Positions 8,180 through 16,616 of a stretch of DNA of 64,000 nucleotides are shown piece by piece. This DNA is from DAITBA01 sp036824005 (lineage in GTDB: Bacteria; Pseudomonadota; Gammaproteobacteria; Burkholderiales; Rhodocyclaceae): NCBI GenBank assembly GCA_036824005.1, contig DAITBA010000006.1:1-64000 (forward strand), read 5' to 3'. The notes under the pieces are model-generated. The model searched no databases. It saw only the letters and a list, made by a program, of their open reading frames with translations, and was not told where the DNA came from. The stretch's first letter is position 1. Each line of letters begins with the position of its first letter. The translations under genes and the position numbers were made by a program.

Positions 8180-9031
8180 ATGGTCGTCTCCGAGCCGCTG
8201 CAGTCCTGCGAATGGCGTGCCGAACTCATGCTTCGCTTTGCTTGCCGCGGTGCCGGCACCGTTCTCGCCGCGCGGCACCATCGCGGCCCACTGGCGTTCC
8301 AGAAACCGCTCTACCCAGAAGGCGCGGACGTCTGCCACGGCATTGTGCTGCACCCGCCGGGTGGAATTGCCGGCGGTGATCACCTGGTCATCAGCGCCGA
8401 GGCGCAGCCCGGCGCGCGGGTGCTGCTCACGACCCCCGGCGCAGCCAAGTGGTACCGCAGCAAGCACCTGCCGGCGTCGCAGCATCTGCACATCAGCGTC
8501 GGCGGCGGCGCGGCCCTGGAGTGGTTGCCGCGGGAGACGATCGTCTTCGATGGCGCCCGGGCGGAGATGACAACCGAAGTGAGCCTGGCCGCCGATGCCT
8601 GCTTCGTCGGCTGGGAAATGCTCTGCCTTGGCCGCAGCGCCGCTGGCGAGCGATTTTGCCGCGGCCGGTTGCAGCTCGCGACACGGATTGCCATCGATGG
8701 TCGGCCGCTTTGGCTGGAGCGCGGTTTCGTCGACGGCGGTTCGCCCCTACTCGATTCGCCGGTGGGATTTGCCGGCCATGCCATCGCCGGCACCCTGCTC
8801 GCAGCCGGCCGGGACATCGCCCCGGCTTTGCTGATGCAAGCGCGCGATTGCGCCGCGAACGAGGCACCGGCCAGAACTGCAGGAGTCACGGTCCTGCCGC
8901 GCCTGCTCCTGGCTCGTTACCTCGGTGACAGCGTCGAGCGAGGTTACGCTTTCTTCACGCAACTGTGGCGGCTGTTGCGTCCCGTACTGCTTGGGCGCGA
9001 AGCCTGTCCGCCGCGTATCTGGAGCACCTGA
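8180..9031 (+). CDS. ureD: Urease accessory protein UreD
   Basis: This 283-residue protein has the UreD/UreH features GPLAFQKPLYPEG, CHGIVLHPPGGIAGGDHL, TTPGAAKWYRS and WLPRETIVFDGA. UreD acts as a scaffold on apo-urease with UreF and UreG and channels nickel to the active site. The upstream ATG at 8180 is kept because the WRAEL segment before the next methionine is conserved in relatives. No strong ribosome-binding site is seen. Reinitiation after urtE is plausible. Confidence 0.95.
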   Translation: MVVSEPLQSCEWRAELMLRFACRGAGTVLAARHHRGPLAFQKPLYPEGADVCHGIVLHPPGGIAGGDHLVISAEAQPGARVLLTTPGAAKWYRSKHLPASQHLHISVGGGAALEWLPRETIVFDGARAEMTTEVSLAADACFVGWEMLCLGRSAAGERFCRGRLQLATRIAIDGRPLWLERGFVDGGSPLLDSPVGFAGHAIAGTLLAAGRDIAPALLMQARDCAANEAPARTAGVTVLPRLLLARYLGDSVERGYAFFTQLWRLLRPVLLGREACPPRIWST

Positions 9032-9052
9032 GCACGCAACGACGGAGCGCCC

Positions 9053-9355
9053 ATGGAACTGACCCCGCGAGAGAAGGACAAGCTGCTCGTCTTCACTGCT
9101 GCCCTGCTGGCCGAACGGCGCAAGGCGCGCGGACTGAAACTGAACTACCCGGAAGCCGTCGCCTTCATCAGCGCCGCCATCATGGAAGGCGCCCGCGACG
9201 GCAGGAGCGTCGCCGAGCTGATGGGCTGGGGTGCGACCCTGCTCGGTCGAGACGACGTCATGGACGGCGTGCCGGAGATGATTCCGGAGATCCAGGTCGA
9301 AGCCACTTTTCCCGACGGCACCAAGCTGGTCACGGTGCATAACCCAATTGTGTGA
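9053..9355 (+). CDS. ureA: Urease gamma subunit
   Basis: This is a full-length 100-residue UreA: MELTPREKDKLLVFTAALLAERRKARG at the start, NYPEAVAFISAAIMEGARDG in the middle and VEATFPDGTKLVTVHNPI at the end. It is one of the three structural subunits of the (UreABC)3 enzyme that splits urea to ammonia and carbamate in the cytoplasm. It follows ureD by 21 nt with GACGGAGCGCCC before the ATG. Confidence 0.97.
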   Translation: MELTPREKDKLLVFTAALLAERRKARGLKLNYPEAVAFISAAIMEGARDGRSVAELMGWGATLLGRDDVMDGVPEMIPEIQVEATFPDGTKLVTVHNPIV

Positions 9356-9375
9356 GCGGCGTGAGGAGCAAGTTC

Positions 9376-9684
9376 GTGATCCCCGGAGAAATCGCAACCG
9401 CCAAAGGTGAAATCGAGTTGAACGTCGGCCGTCCGACGGTTACCGTGACCGTCGCCAACACCGGCGACCGGCCGATCCAGGTCGGCTCGCACTACCACTT
9501 CTTCGAGACCAACGAGGCGCTCGCGTTCGAGCGCGACAAGGCCTACGGCTATCGGCTCAACATTCCCGCCGGCACTGCGGTGCGCTTCGAGCCCGGGCAA
9601 TCGCGCACCGTCGAGCTGGTGGCGCTGGCCGGCACGCGCGCGGTCTACGGCTTCGCCGGCAAGGTGATGGGGAGGCTCAAATGA
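9376..9684 (+). CDS. ureB: Urease beta subunit
   Basis: UreB proteins normally begin MIPGEI, and a GTG at 9376 gives exactly that, with GAGGAG 7 nt upstream, giving 102 residues. The frame could also start at a GTG at 9352 overlapping the ureA stop, which would add eight residues. Family features include GEIELNVGRPTVTVTVANTGDRPIQVGSHYHFFE, NKAL-like NEALAFERDKAYGYRLNIPAGTAVRFEPG and AGTRAVYGFAG. It is a structural subunit of urease. Its stop overlaps the ureC ATG. Confidence 0.95.
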   Translation: MIPGEIATAKGEIELNVGRPTVTVTVANTGDRPIQVGSHYHFFETNEALAFERDKAYGYRLNIPAGTAVRFEPGQSRTVELVALAGTRAVYGFAGKVMGRLK

Positions 9685-11384
9685 CGCTCAAGATTTCCCG
9701 CCGTGCCTACGCCGAGATGTTCGGGCCGACGATCGGTGACCGCGTGCGTCTGGCGGACACCGATCTGTGGATCGAGGTAGAGCGGGACCACACGACTTAC
9801 GGCGAGGAAGTGAAATTCGGCGGCGGCAAGGTGATACGCGATGGCATGGGCCAAAGTCAGCGCACCAGTGGCGAGGTGGCGGACACGGTGATCACCAACG
9901 CCGTGATCGTCGACCACTGGGGCATCGTCAAGGCCGATATCGGCATCAAGAACGGCTGCATAAGCAGCATCGGCAAGGCCGGCAACCCAGACATACAGCC
10001 CGGTGTCACCATCGCCATCGGCGCCGGCACCGAGATCATCGCCGGCGAGGGCGCCATCGTCACGGCCGGCGGCATCGACACGCATATCCACTTCATCTGT
10101 CCGCAGCAGATCGAAGAGGCGCTCATGTCCGGAATCACCACCATGATCGGCGGCGGCACCGGCCCCGCCACCGGCACCTTCGCCACCACCTGCACGCCGG
10201 GGCCGTGGCACATCGCCTCCATGCTCGCGGCGGCCGACGCCTTTCCCATGAATCTGGGTTTCCTCGGCAAGGGCAACGCCAGTCTGCGGGAACCGCTGCG
10301 CGAGCAAGTGCGCGCCGGTGCCATCGGTCTCAAGCTGCACGAGGACTGGGGCACGACCCCGGCGGCCATCGACAATTGCCTGTCGGTCGCCGACGAGATG
10401 GACGTGCAGGTGGCGATCCATACCGACACCTTGAACGAATCGGGTTTTGTCGAGACCACCGTCAAGGCGTTCAAGGGACGGACCATCCACACCTTCCACA
10501 CCGAGGGTGCCGGCGGCGGCCATGCGCCAGACATCATCAAGGTGTGCGGCGAAGCCAACGTGCTGCCCTCCTCCACCAACCCGACGCGGCCCTATACGGT
10601 GAACACCATCGACGAGCACCTGGACATGCTCATGGTCTGTCACCATCTGGACAGCGCCATCGCCGAGGACGTGGCATTCGCCGAGTCACGCATCCGCCGC
10701 GAAACCATCGCGGCCGAGGATATCCTGCACGACCTCGGGGCGTTCAGCATGTTCTCCAGCGACTCCCAGGCCATGGGGCGGGTAGGCGAAGTCATCACCC
10801 GCTGCTGGCAAACGGCGCACAAGATGAAGCAGCAGCGGGGCGCGCTAAAAGGCGACCCAAAGCAACACGACAACGCCCGCGTCAAGCGCTATGTCGCCAA
10901 GTACACCATCAACCCGGCGATCACCCACGGCATCGCCCATGTCGTGGGTTCGGTCGAGGTCGGCAAACTCGCCGATCTCGTGCTGTGGAAGCCGGCGTTC
11001 TTCGGCGTCAAGCCATCCCTCATCGTCAAGGGCGGCATGATCGCGGCAGCAGCCATGGGCGATCCCAACGCGTCGATCCCGACCCCGCAGCCGGTGCACT
11101 TTCGCCCGATGTTCGGCGCCTTCGGCGGCGCCTTGCGAACGTCACTGACTTTCGTGTCCCGGGCGGCACTGGAAAACCCTGCCGTCGCCGCGCTGAACTT
11201 GTCCAAACCGCTTGAAGCGGTGCGCAACACCCGTAAGATCGGCAAACAGGACATGCGTCACAACGACTACCAGCCGACGATCACGGTCGATCCGGAAACC
11301 TACGAAGTGCGCGCCGACGGCGAGTTGCTCGCCTGCGAACCGGCGACCGTACTGCCGATGGCACAGCGCTACTTTCTCTTCTGA
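9681..11384 (+). CDS. ureC: Urease alpha (catalytic) subunit
   Basis: This is a full-length 567-residue UreC. All catalytic residues are in place: nickel ligands H135 and H137 (DTHIHF), carbamylated lysine K218 (GLKLHEDWG), H247 (AIHTDT), H273 (TFHTEGAGGGHAPD) and D361 (SSDSQAMGR), plus the catalytic-base histidine H321 in MVCHHLD. The enzyme should therefore be active once loaded with two nickel ions by UreDEFG. It overlaps ureB by 4 nt. Confidence 0.98.
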   Translation: MTLKISRRAYAEMFGPTIGDRVRLADTDLWIEVERDHTTYGEEVKFGGGKVIRDGMGQSQRTSGEVADTVITNAVIVDHWGIVKADIGIKNGCISSIGKAGNPDIQPGVTIAIGAGTEIIAGEGAIVTAGGIDTHIHFICPQQIEEALMSGITTMIGGGTGPATGTFATTCTPGPWHIASMLAAADAFPMNLGFLGKGNASLREPLREQVRAGAIGLKLHEDWGTTPAAIDNCLSVADEMDVQVAIHTDTLNESGFVETTVKAFKGRTIHTFHTEGAGGGHAPDIIKVCGEANVLPSSTNPTRPYTVNTIDEHLDMLMVCHHLDSAIAEDVAFAESRIRRETIAAEDILHDLGAFSMFSSDSQAMGRVGEVITRCWQTAHKMKQQRGALKGDPKQHDNARVKRYVAKYTINPAITHGIAHVVGSVEVGKLADLVLWKPAFFGVKPSLIVKGGMIAAAAMGDPNASIPTPQPVHFRPMFGAFGGALRTSLTFVSRAALENPAVAALNLSKPLEAVRNTRKIGKQDMRHNDYQPTITVDPETYEVRADGELLACEPATVLPMAQRYFLF

Positions 11385-11448
11385 TCGTGAGACGGCTGGG
11401 GGCGCACGATATGCTGCCGTCGAGCCGAGCGGCGATGGCGACAGGCGC

Positions 11449-11952
11449 ATGCTGCTGATCGAACAGCGTGCGCCGGCCGATGCCGAACCCACGGAGCGGC
11501 TGGTTCTGCCATTCGAGTTCCGCTGCAAGAGCCGGCTGCGCGCGCGACTTGACTCGGGCGAGGAGGCCGGTTTGTTCCTCGAACGCGGCACCGTGCTGCG
11601 CGGTGGCGACAGGCTGCAAGGCAGCGACGGCCGCATCGTCGAGGTAGTCGCCGCCCCGGAAGACCTGATGGAGGCGCGGTTCGATTCGCCCGCTGCCCTG
11701 GCGCGCGCCGCCTTTCACATGGGCAATCGTCACGTGGCGGTGCAACTTGGTGTGGCGCCGGACGGGGGAGGCTGGCTGCGCTTCGAGGCCGACCCCGTGT
11801 TGGGTGACATGCTGCAAGGACTGGCGGCAGACGTCGTGACCGTCACGGCACCCTTCGAGCCCGAGTCTGGCGCCTATGCTGCGGGACATCGTCATGGTGA
11901 CGCCGCGGCCAGCCCCGCGGCCCGGATCCACGAGTACGGCGTGCGGCGATGA
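11449..11952 (+). CDS. ureE: Urease nickel metallochaperone UreE
   Basis: The ATG at 11449 gives 167 residues, a normal UreE length. The longer open frame overlaps ureC and was not used. Features are LPFEFRCKSRLRARLDSGEEAGLFLERGTVLRGGD, then FHMGNRHVAVQLG with the conserved metal-binding histidine, and a C-terminal tail with scattered histidines (AGHRHGD...ARIHEYG) rather than a long poly-His tract. It delivers nickel to UreG. The 64-nt gap after ureC holds nothing recognisable. Confidence 0.93.
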   Translation: MLLIEQRAPADAEPTERLVLPFEFRCKSRLRARLDSGEEAGLFLERGTVLRGGDRLQGSDGRIVEVVAAPEDLMEARFDSPAALARAAFHMGNRHVAVQLGVAPDGGGWLRFEADPVLGDMLQGLAADVVTVTAPFEPESGAYAAGHRHGDAAASPAARIHEYGVRR

Positions 11953-12629
11953 GCACGGCATCCCTGACCCGGTTGCTGCAACTGACCAGCCCCGCCCTGC
12001 CTGTCGGCGCCTACAGCTATTCTCAGGGCCTGGAGTGGGCAATCGAAGCCGGGACGGTAAGCGACGCGGCAAGCGCCGCGCGCTGGATTTGCGATGCGCT
12101 GCGCTTCGTCGTCGGCAGTTTCGAGGGGCCGATGCTCACCCGCATGCTGAATGCGTGGCGGGCCGCCGACGGCGCGACGCTCGCCGACTTGAATGCGCAC
12201 TTCCTCGCCAGCCGCGAAACGGCAGAGCTGCGCGCCGAGACTTCGCAGATGGGTTACTCACTAGCGCGACTGCTCGGCGAGCTGGACGAGTTTCCGATCG
12301 CGCCAAAGACGATGCTCGACGACATCGACGAGCCGGCGTTCCCGACGGTGTGGAGCTGCGCGGCCGCCGCCTGGAATATCGACTCCGAGCAGGCACTGAC
12401 GGCGTATCTGTGGGCCTGGTGCGAAAATCAAGTGATGGCAGCGCTCAAGGCAGTTCCGCTCGGCCAGGCGGCCGGGCAGCGCATGCTGCTGCACCTCGGC
12501 AGCGAGTTGCCCCCGATCGTCGCCAACGCATTGGCGATGTCGGAAGAGCGGCTGAGCAACTTCGCGCCCGGCGCCGCCATCGCCAGCAGCCGCCACGAGA
12601 CACAATACAGCCGGTTGTTCCGATCATGA
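11949..12629 (+). CDS. ureF: Urease accessory protein UreF
   Basis: This 226-residue all-helical protein has the UreF landmarks LLQLTSPALPVGAYSYSQGLEWAIEAG near the N-terminus, TAELRAE-type RETAELRAETSQMGYSLARLL, and AALKAVPLGQAAGQRML plus LPPIVANAL near the end. UreF bridges UreD and the UreG GTPase during nickel insertion. The start overlaps the ureE stop by 4 nt. A 109-nt gap separates it from ureG, unlike the tight spacing elsewhere in the operon. Confidence 0.95.
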   Translation: MSTASLTRLLQLTSPALPVGAYSYSQGLEWAIEAGTVSDAASAARWICDALRFVVGSFEGPMLTRMLNAWRAADGATLADLNAHFLASRETAELRAETSQMGYSLARLLGELDEFPIAPKTMLDDIDEPAFPTVWSCAAAAWNIDSEQALTAYLWAWCENQVMAALKAVPLGQAAGQRMLLHLGSELPPIVANALAMSEERLSNFAPGAAIASSRHETQYSRLFRS

Positions 12630-12738
12630 ACGGCGTGCGGGCCGATCAGAGCAAATATCGCCAGAACGACCGGCGCGCTCAGTGTAGTGCTCTGTGTCTG
12701 TGCACCTTAGTGATCGATGACGAAATCTGGATTGAACG

Positions 12739-13350
12739 ATGAGCAACCAACCACTGCGCGTCGGCATCGGCGGCCCGGTCGGATCAGGAAAAACGGCGCT
12801 CACCCTTGCCCTGTGCCGCCGCCTGCGCCAGCGCTATCACCTGGGCGTGGTCACGAACGACATTTACACGGAGGAGGACGCGCAGTTTCTCGTGCGCAAC
12901 GAGGCCTTGACCCCGGAGCGCATTATCGGCGTCGAGACCGGCGGTTGTCCGCATACCGCGATCCGCGAGGACGCCTCGATCAACCTCGAAGCGGTGGCGC
13001 GGCTGAATCGTGCCTTTCCTGATCTGGACGTCATTTTCATCGAAAGCGGCGGCGACAATCTCGCTGCCACCTTCAGCCCGGAGCTGTCGGACCTGACGCT
13101 GTACGTCATAGACGTCGCCGCCGGCGACAAGATCCCCCGCAAGGGTGGACCGGGCATTACCAAGTCGGATCTGCTCGTCATCAACAAGATCGATCTCGCA
13201 CCGTTGGTCGGCGCCTCGCTGGAAGTGATGGCGCGCGACGCACGCAAGATGCGCGGCGAGCGGCCGTTCGTGTTCAGCAATCTCAAGATTGGCGAGGGGC
13301 TCGATCAGATCGTCGCCTTCATTGAGATGCAGGGCATGCTCAGGCGCTGA
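12739..13350 (+). CDS. ureG: Urease accessory GTPase UreG
   Basis: This 203-residue GTPase has a P-loop GGPVGSGKTA (residues 11-20), the VVTNDIYTEEDAQFL segment, the invariant nickel-binding GGCPHTAIRED (Cys-Pro-His), ESGGDNLAATFSPEL and the guanine motif NKID. GTP hydrolysis drives nickel transfer into UreC. It is the last gene of the urt-ure run. Its 3' end overlaps the convergent rsmA gene by 11 bp, with no terminator between them. Confidence 0.97.
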   Translation: MSNQPLRVGIGGPVGSGKTALTLALCRRLRQRYHLGVVTNDIYTEEDAQFLVRNEALTPERIIGVETGGCPHTAIREDASINLEAVARLNRAFPDLDVIFIESGGDNLAATFSPELSDLTLYVIDVAAGDKIPRKGGPGITKSDLLVINKIDLAPLVGASLEVMARDARKMRGERPFVFSNLKIGEGLDQIVAFIEMQGMLRR

Positions 13351-14128
13351 GTGCGCTGCGGCGGCGCGACAGCTGGTTGGCTATGCGCACGTAGTCGGCC
13401 ACCGCAACATCTTCGGCGCGCAGCGTCGGTGCAATGCCTAGTTCATCGAACTCGGCATCCGTGAGTAGCGTGCGCAGCGCGTTGCGCAGCATCTTGCGCC
13501 GCTGGCCGAAGGCGGCAGCCACGACCTGCGCCAACGTTGCGTCGTCGATGGCCGTGCGCTGCGCCGCCGGCCGCGGCACCAAGCGTACGAACGCCGATTC
13601 TACCTTCGGACGCGGCTCGAACGCCTCGGCCGGAACGACGAACAGCAACACCATGTCGAAGCGGTACTGCAACATGACGGACAGCCGCCCGTACTCGGCT
13701 CCGCCCGGTTCCGCCACCATGCGTTCGACGACTTCCTTCTGCAGCATGAAGTGCATGTCGCGCACCTGCGCGGAATGGCGCGCGAGATGAAACAACAGCG
13801 GCGTCGAGATGTTGTAGGGCAGGTTGCCGACAATGCGCAGATCCCGGCCCAGCGTGCCAAAGTCGAACTCAAGCGCATCGCCCTCGTGAATGACGAGCCG
13901 GGCTTCGGCAAATCGCCGCCGCAACCGGGCAACGATGTTGCGATCGATTTCTACCACGTGCAGGCGGGGCAGTCGTTCGAGCAGCGGAACAGTCAGCGCG
14001 CCCAGCCCCGGACCGATCTCGACCAGATCGTCATCGGCTCGCGGGGCGACTGCGGCAAGAATGGCCGCAATCACCGCTTGGTCGGTCAGGAAGTTCTGCC
14101 CGAAGCGCTTGCGCGCGACATGCTTCAT
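13340..14128 (-). CDS. rsmA: 16S rRNA dimethyladenosine transferase (KsgA)
   Basis: This 262-residue enzyme has KRFGQNFLTD near the N-terminus, the SAM motif EIGPGLGALT, EIDRNIV and the catalytic NLPYNIS. It dimethylates two adjacent adenines in the 3' hairpin of 16S rRNA during 30S maturation. It is the last gene of the minus-strand run lptD-surA-pdxA-rsmA, a conserved proteobacterial order. Its start overlaps the pdxA stop by 4 nt. Confidence 0.97.
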   Translation of the reverse strand: MKHVARKRFGQNFLTDQAVIAAILAAVAPRADDDLVEIGPGLGALTVPLLERLPRLHVVEIDRNIVARLRRRFAEARLVIHEGDALEFDFGTLGRDLRIVGNLPYNISTPLLFHLARHSAQVRDMHFMLQKEVVERMVAEPGGAEYGRLSVMLQYRFDMVLLFVVPAEAFEPRPKVESAFVRLVPRPAAQRTAIDDATLAQVVAAAFGQRRKMLRNALRTLLTDAEFDELGIAPTLRAEDVAVADYVRIANQLSRRRSALSA

Positions 14129-15171
14129 CGACCGCCGGCACGCTCACGTTGAGCCATGTCGATGGCCGCATCCACCGCGGCGATAAGACTGCCGGGATCG
14201 GCCCGGCCGCTGCCCGCAAGATCCAGTGCCGTGCCGTGGTCGACCGACGTGCGGATGATGGGCAGGCCGAGCGTGATGTTCACGCCCTCGCTGAAGCCGG
14301 CGTACTTGAGCACCGGCAGACCTTGGTCATGGAACATCGCCAGCACGCAGTCGCCGCGTGCCAGTTGCGCCGGGGTGAACATCGTGTCCGCTGGCAATGG
14401 CCCGATCAGTTCCAGTCCTTCGTGGCGCAGCGCTTCGATTACCGGCGTGATTACCTCGATCTCCTCGCGTCCGAGATGGCCGCCCTCGCCGGCATGGGGG
14501 TTGAGCCCGGCCACGAGCACCCGCGGCGAAGCGATACCGAAGCGCCGCCGCAGATCGCCGACAAGCACGCGCAATGTCGATTCGAGACTCCGGCGCGTAA
14601 GCGCGGCCGAAACGTCCTTGAGCGGCAGATGGGTCGTAGCCAGCGCCACCCGCAGCCAGCTGGCACTGGTGGGCGCGGCCAGCAGCATGACGACGTGGGA
14701 TGTGCCGGTCTTCTCGGCGAGGTACTCGGTATGGCCGGTGAAGGCGATTCCGGCGTCATTGATGATGCCCTTGTGCACCGGCGCCGTGACCATTGCGTCG
14801 AACTCGCCGTTCAGGCAACCGGCGATGGCGCGGTCGAGAAGTCGCAGCACGTAGCCGGCGTTGCCGGTATTGAGCCGCCCAGGCGCGCTCGGCACGGCGA
14901 GCGGCAGATGCAGAAGCTCCACACCACCCTTCGGCGGGTCCTCCCGGCCAACGGCGGCATCGTAATCGTGCAGCACGATATCCTTGCCGAGCGACTGCGC
15001 CCGGGCGGCGAGCAAGGTGCGGTCGCCGAGGACGATCAGGCGCGCCGGCCATTGCCGCAGGTCCGCGAGCTGTGCGCAAAGATCCGGCCCGACGCCGGCG
15101 GGTTCGCCGCTGGTGATTGCGATAGTGAGTGCGCCCGCGCGGGCGCGGTGGCCAGACACGGATTCGATCAT
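14125..15171 (-). CDS. pdxA: 4-hydroxythreonine-4-phosphate dehydrogenase
   Basis: This 348-residue protein has the PdxA features ITSGEPAGVGPDL, VTAPVHKGIINDAGIAFTGHTEYLA, the metal-binding GLNPHAGEGGHLG, FHDQGLPVLKY and TSVDHGTALDLAG. It performs the NAD-dependent oxidation in DXP-dependent pyridoxal phosphate synthesis. It is placed between surA and rsmA as in many proteobacteria. The gap to surA is 67 nt. Confidence 0.97.
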   Translation of the reverse strand: MIESVSGHRARAGALTIAITSGEPAGVGPDLCAQLADLRQWPARLIVLGDRTLLAARAQSLGKDIVLHDYDAAVGREDPPKGGVELLHLPLAVPSAPGRLNTGNAGYVLRLLDRAIAGCLNGEFDAMVTAPVHKGIINDAGIAFTGHTEYLAEKTGTSHVVMLLAAPTSASWLRVALATTHLPLKDVSAALTRRSLESTLRVLVGDLRRRFGIASPRVLVAGLNPHAGEGGHLGREEIEVITPVIEALRHEGLELIGPLPADTMFTPAQLARGDCVLAMFHDQGLPVLKYAGFSEGVNITLGLPIIRTSVDHGTALDLAGSGRADPGSLIAAVDAAIDMAQRERAGGR

Positions 15172-15238
15172 TGCTTGCTATCGTTCCTTGAGGCGATCCC
15201 GCGATGTAGCGGAAGCCCGGTCTGCACACCAGGCTCTA

Positions 15239-16558
15239 TTAACGATCCTCGATCCGGTACTCGACATAGGCACGGTCTCGCAGCTGCCGCAGCCAGTCTT
15301 CGTAGGCCTCGTCGGACTTGCGCTCGCGCAGCGCCTGGCGAGCGAGCTGGCGCTGGCGCTCCTGGGAAACGTCCTCGACGCGGCGCTCCAGCACCTGGAT
15401 CAGATGCCAGCCAAATGGAGAGCGCACCGGTTCGCTCGTTTCGCCAACCTTCAGCCCATCCATGGCGCGCTCGAACTCCGGCACCGTATCACCAGGATAA
15501 AGCCAACCGAGATCTCCGCCCTTCGACGCCGAAAGGTCGTTTGAATGCAGCTTGGCCAACTCCGCAAAGTCCGCCTTGTTATCCAAACGTTCCCTGAGCA
15601 CGACCAGCTTGTGCTTCGCCTCGCTCTCGGAAACCAGTTCGCTGATCTTAATCAGGATGTGTCGCGCGCGGGTCTGCTGCAGCCGCTGACCGGCGCCAAT
15701 GCCGCCGCGACGGTCGGCGAGCTTGAGCACATGCAGTCCGCCCGGACTGCGCAGAACGTCGCTCAATTCGCCCGGCCTCATATTCGCCAGCGCATCGGCA
15801 AACAGCGCCGGCAAACGCTCCGCCGTGCGCCAGCCCAGCGAGCCGCCGGTGAGCGCATCGGGCGCCTCGGAATAGCTCGCGGCAACCTGGCCGAAATCGG
15901 CGCCACGCTTCAATTGCGCCAGCGCCTCCTCGGCGCGCGCGCGCAGCTGCTGCAGTTGGTCGGGGCGTGCCTGCTCGGGTATGCGTACCAGAATATGTTG
16001 CACCAGAAACTCTTCGGTGGCCTGGGCCGCGGCCGCAGGATTGGCGAGGTAGTTGTCGATCTCGCCTTCCGACACCGCGATGCGGCTGTCCACCTCGCGC
16101 TCGCGCAGGCGGGCGACGGTGATCTCATTGCGGATGTCTTCGCGAAAGCCCGCCCAAGATACGCCGTCGCGCTCGAGCGCCTTGCGAAAGTCAGCCAGGC
16201 TCATGCGGTTGTTTTCGGCTACGCGGGCGAGAGCGCGCTCGAGCTGCGTATCCTCCACCCGTACCGAGTTCTCCCGCGCGAACTGGAGCTGAACCTTGTC
16301 GACGATGATTCGCTCCAGCACCTGCCGCGCGAGTACGTCGGAGGGAGGCAAGGGCGTCTTCTGCTTTTTCAGCTGCTGTTCGATTTGCGCCAGGCGCAGC
16401 CGCAATTCTCGCAACGTGATGACCTCATCATTGACGACGGCAACGATGCGATCCACCTCCACGGGCTGCGCACTTCTCGCCTGGGCGGCGGCCGGCAAGG
16501 GCGCCATCAGGCAGACTGCCGCCACAACCCATGACATTCCAACCAACGACCACTTCAT
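15239..16558 (-). CDS. surA: Periplasmic chaperone and peptidyl-prolyl isomerase SurA
   Basis: The ATG at 16558 starts a signal peptide (MKWSLVGMSWVVAAV..., cleaved after PAAAQA). The longer open frame upstream would bury it. The 439-residue product has a SurA N-domain (VDRIVAVVNDEVITLREL), two parvulin domains (first around QHILVRIPEQ...GGSLGWR, second around RHILIKI...GGDLGWLYPGDTVPEFE) and the C-terminal helix. It escorts outer-membrane proteins, including LptD encoded just upstream, through the periplasm. Confidence 0.96.
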   Translation of the reverse strand: MKWSLVGMSWVVAAVCLMAPLPAAAQARSAQPVEVDRIVAVVNDEVITLRELRLRLAQIEQQLKKQKTPLPPSDVLARQVLERIIVDKVQLQFARENSVRVEDTQLERALARVAENNRMSLADFRKALERDGVSWAGFREDIRNEITVARLREREVDSRIAVSEGEIDNYLANPAAAAQATEEFLVQHILVRIPEQARPDQLQQLRARAEEALAQLKRGADFGQVAASYSEAPDALTGGSLGWRTAERLPALFADALANMRPGELSDVLRSPGGLHVLKLADRRGGIGAGQRLQQTRARHILIKISELVSESEAKHKLVVLRERLDNKADFAELAKLHSNDLSASKGGDLGWLYPGDTVPEFERAMDGLKVGETSEPVRSPFGWHLIQVLERRVEDVSQERQRQLARQALRERKSDEAYEDWLRQLRDRAYVEYRIEDR

Positions 16559-16616
16559 AGCGAACCCCGGAGATACTGAGCAATTGGAACGACGACCAAC
16601 GCGCACGCAAACGAAG

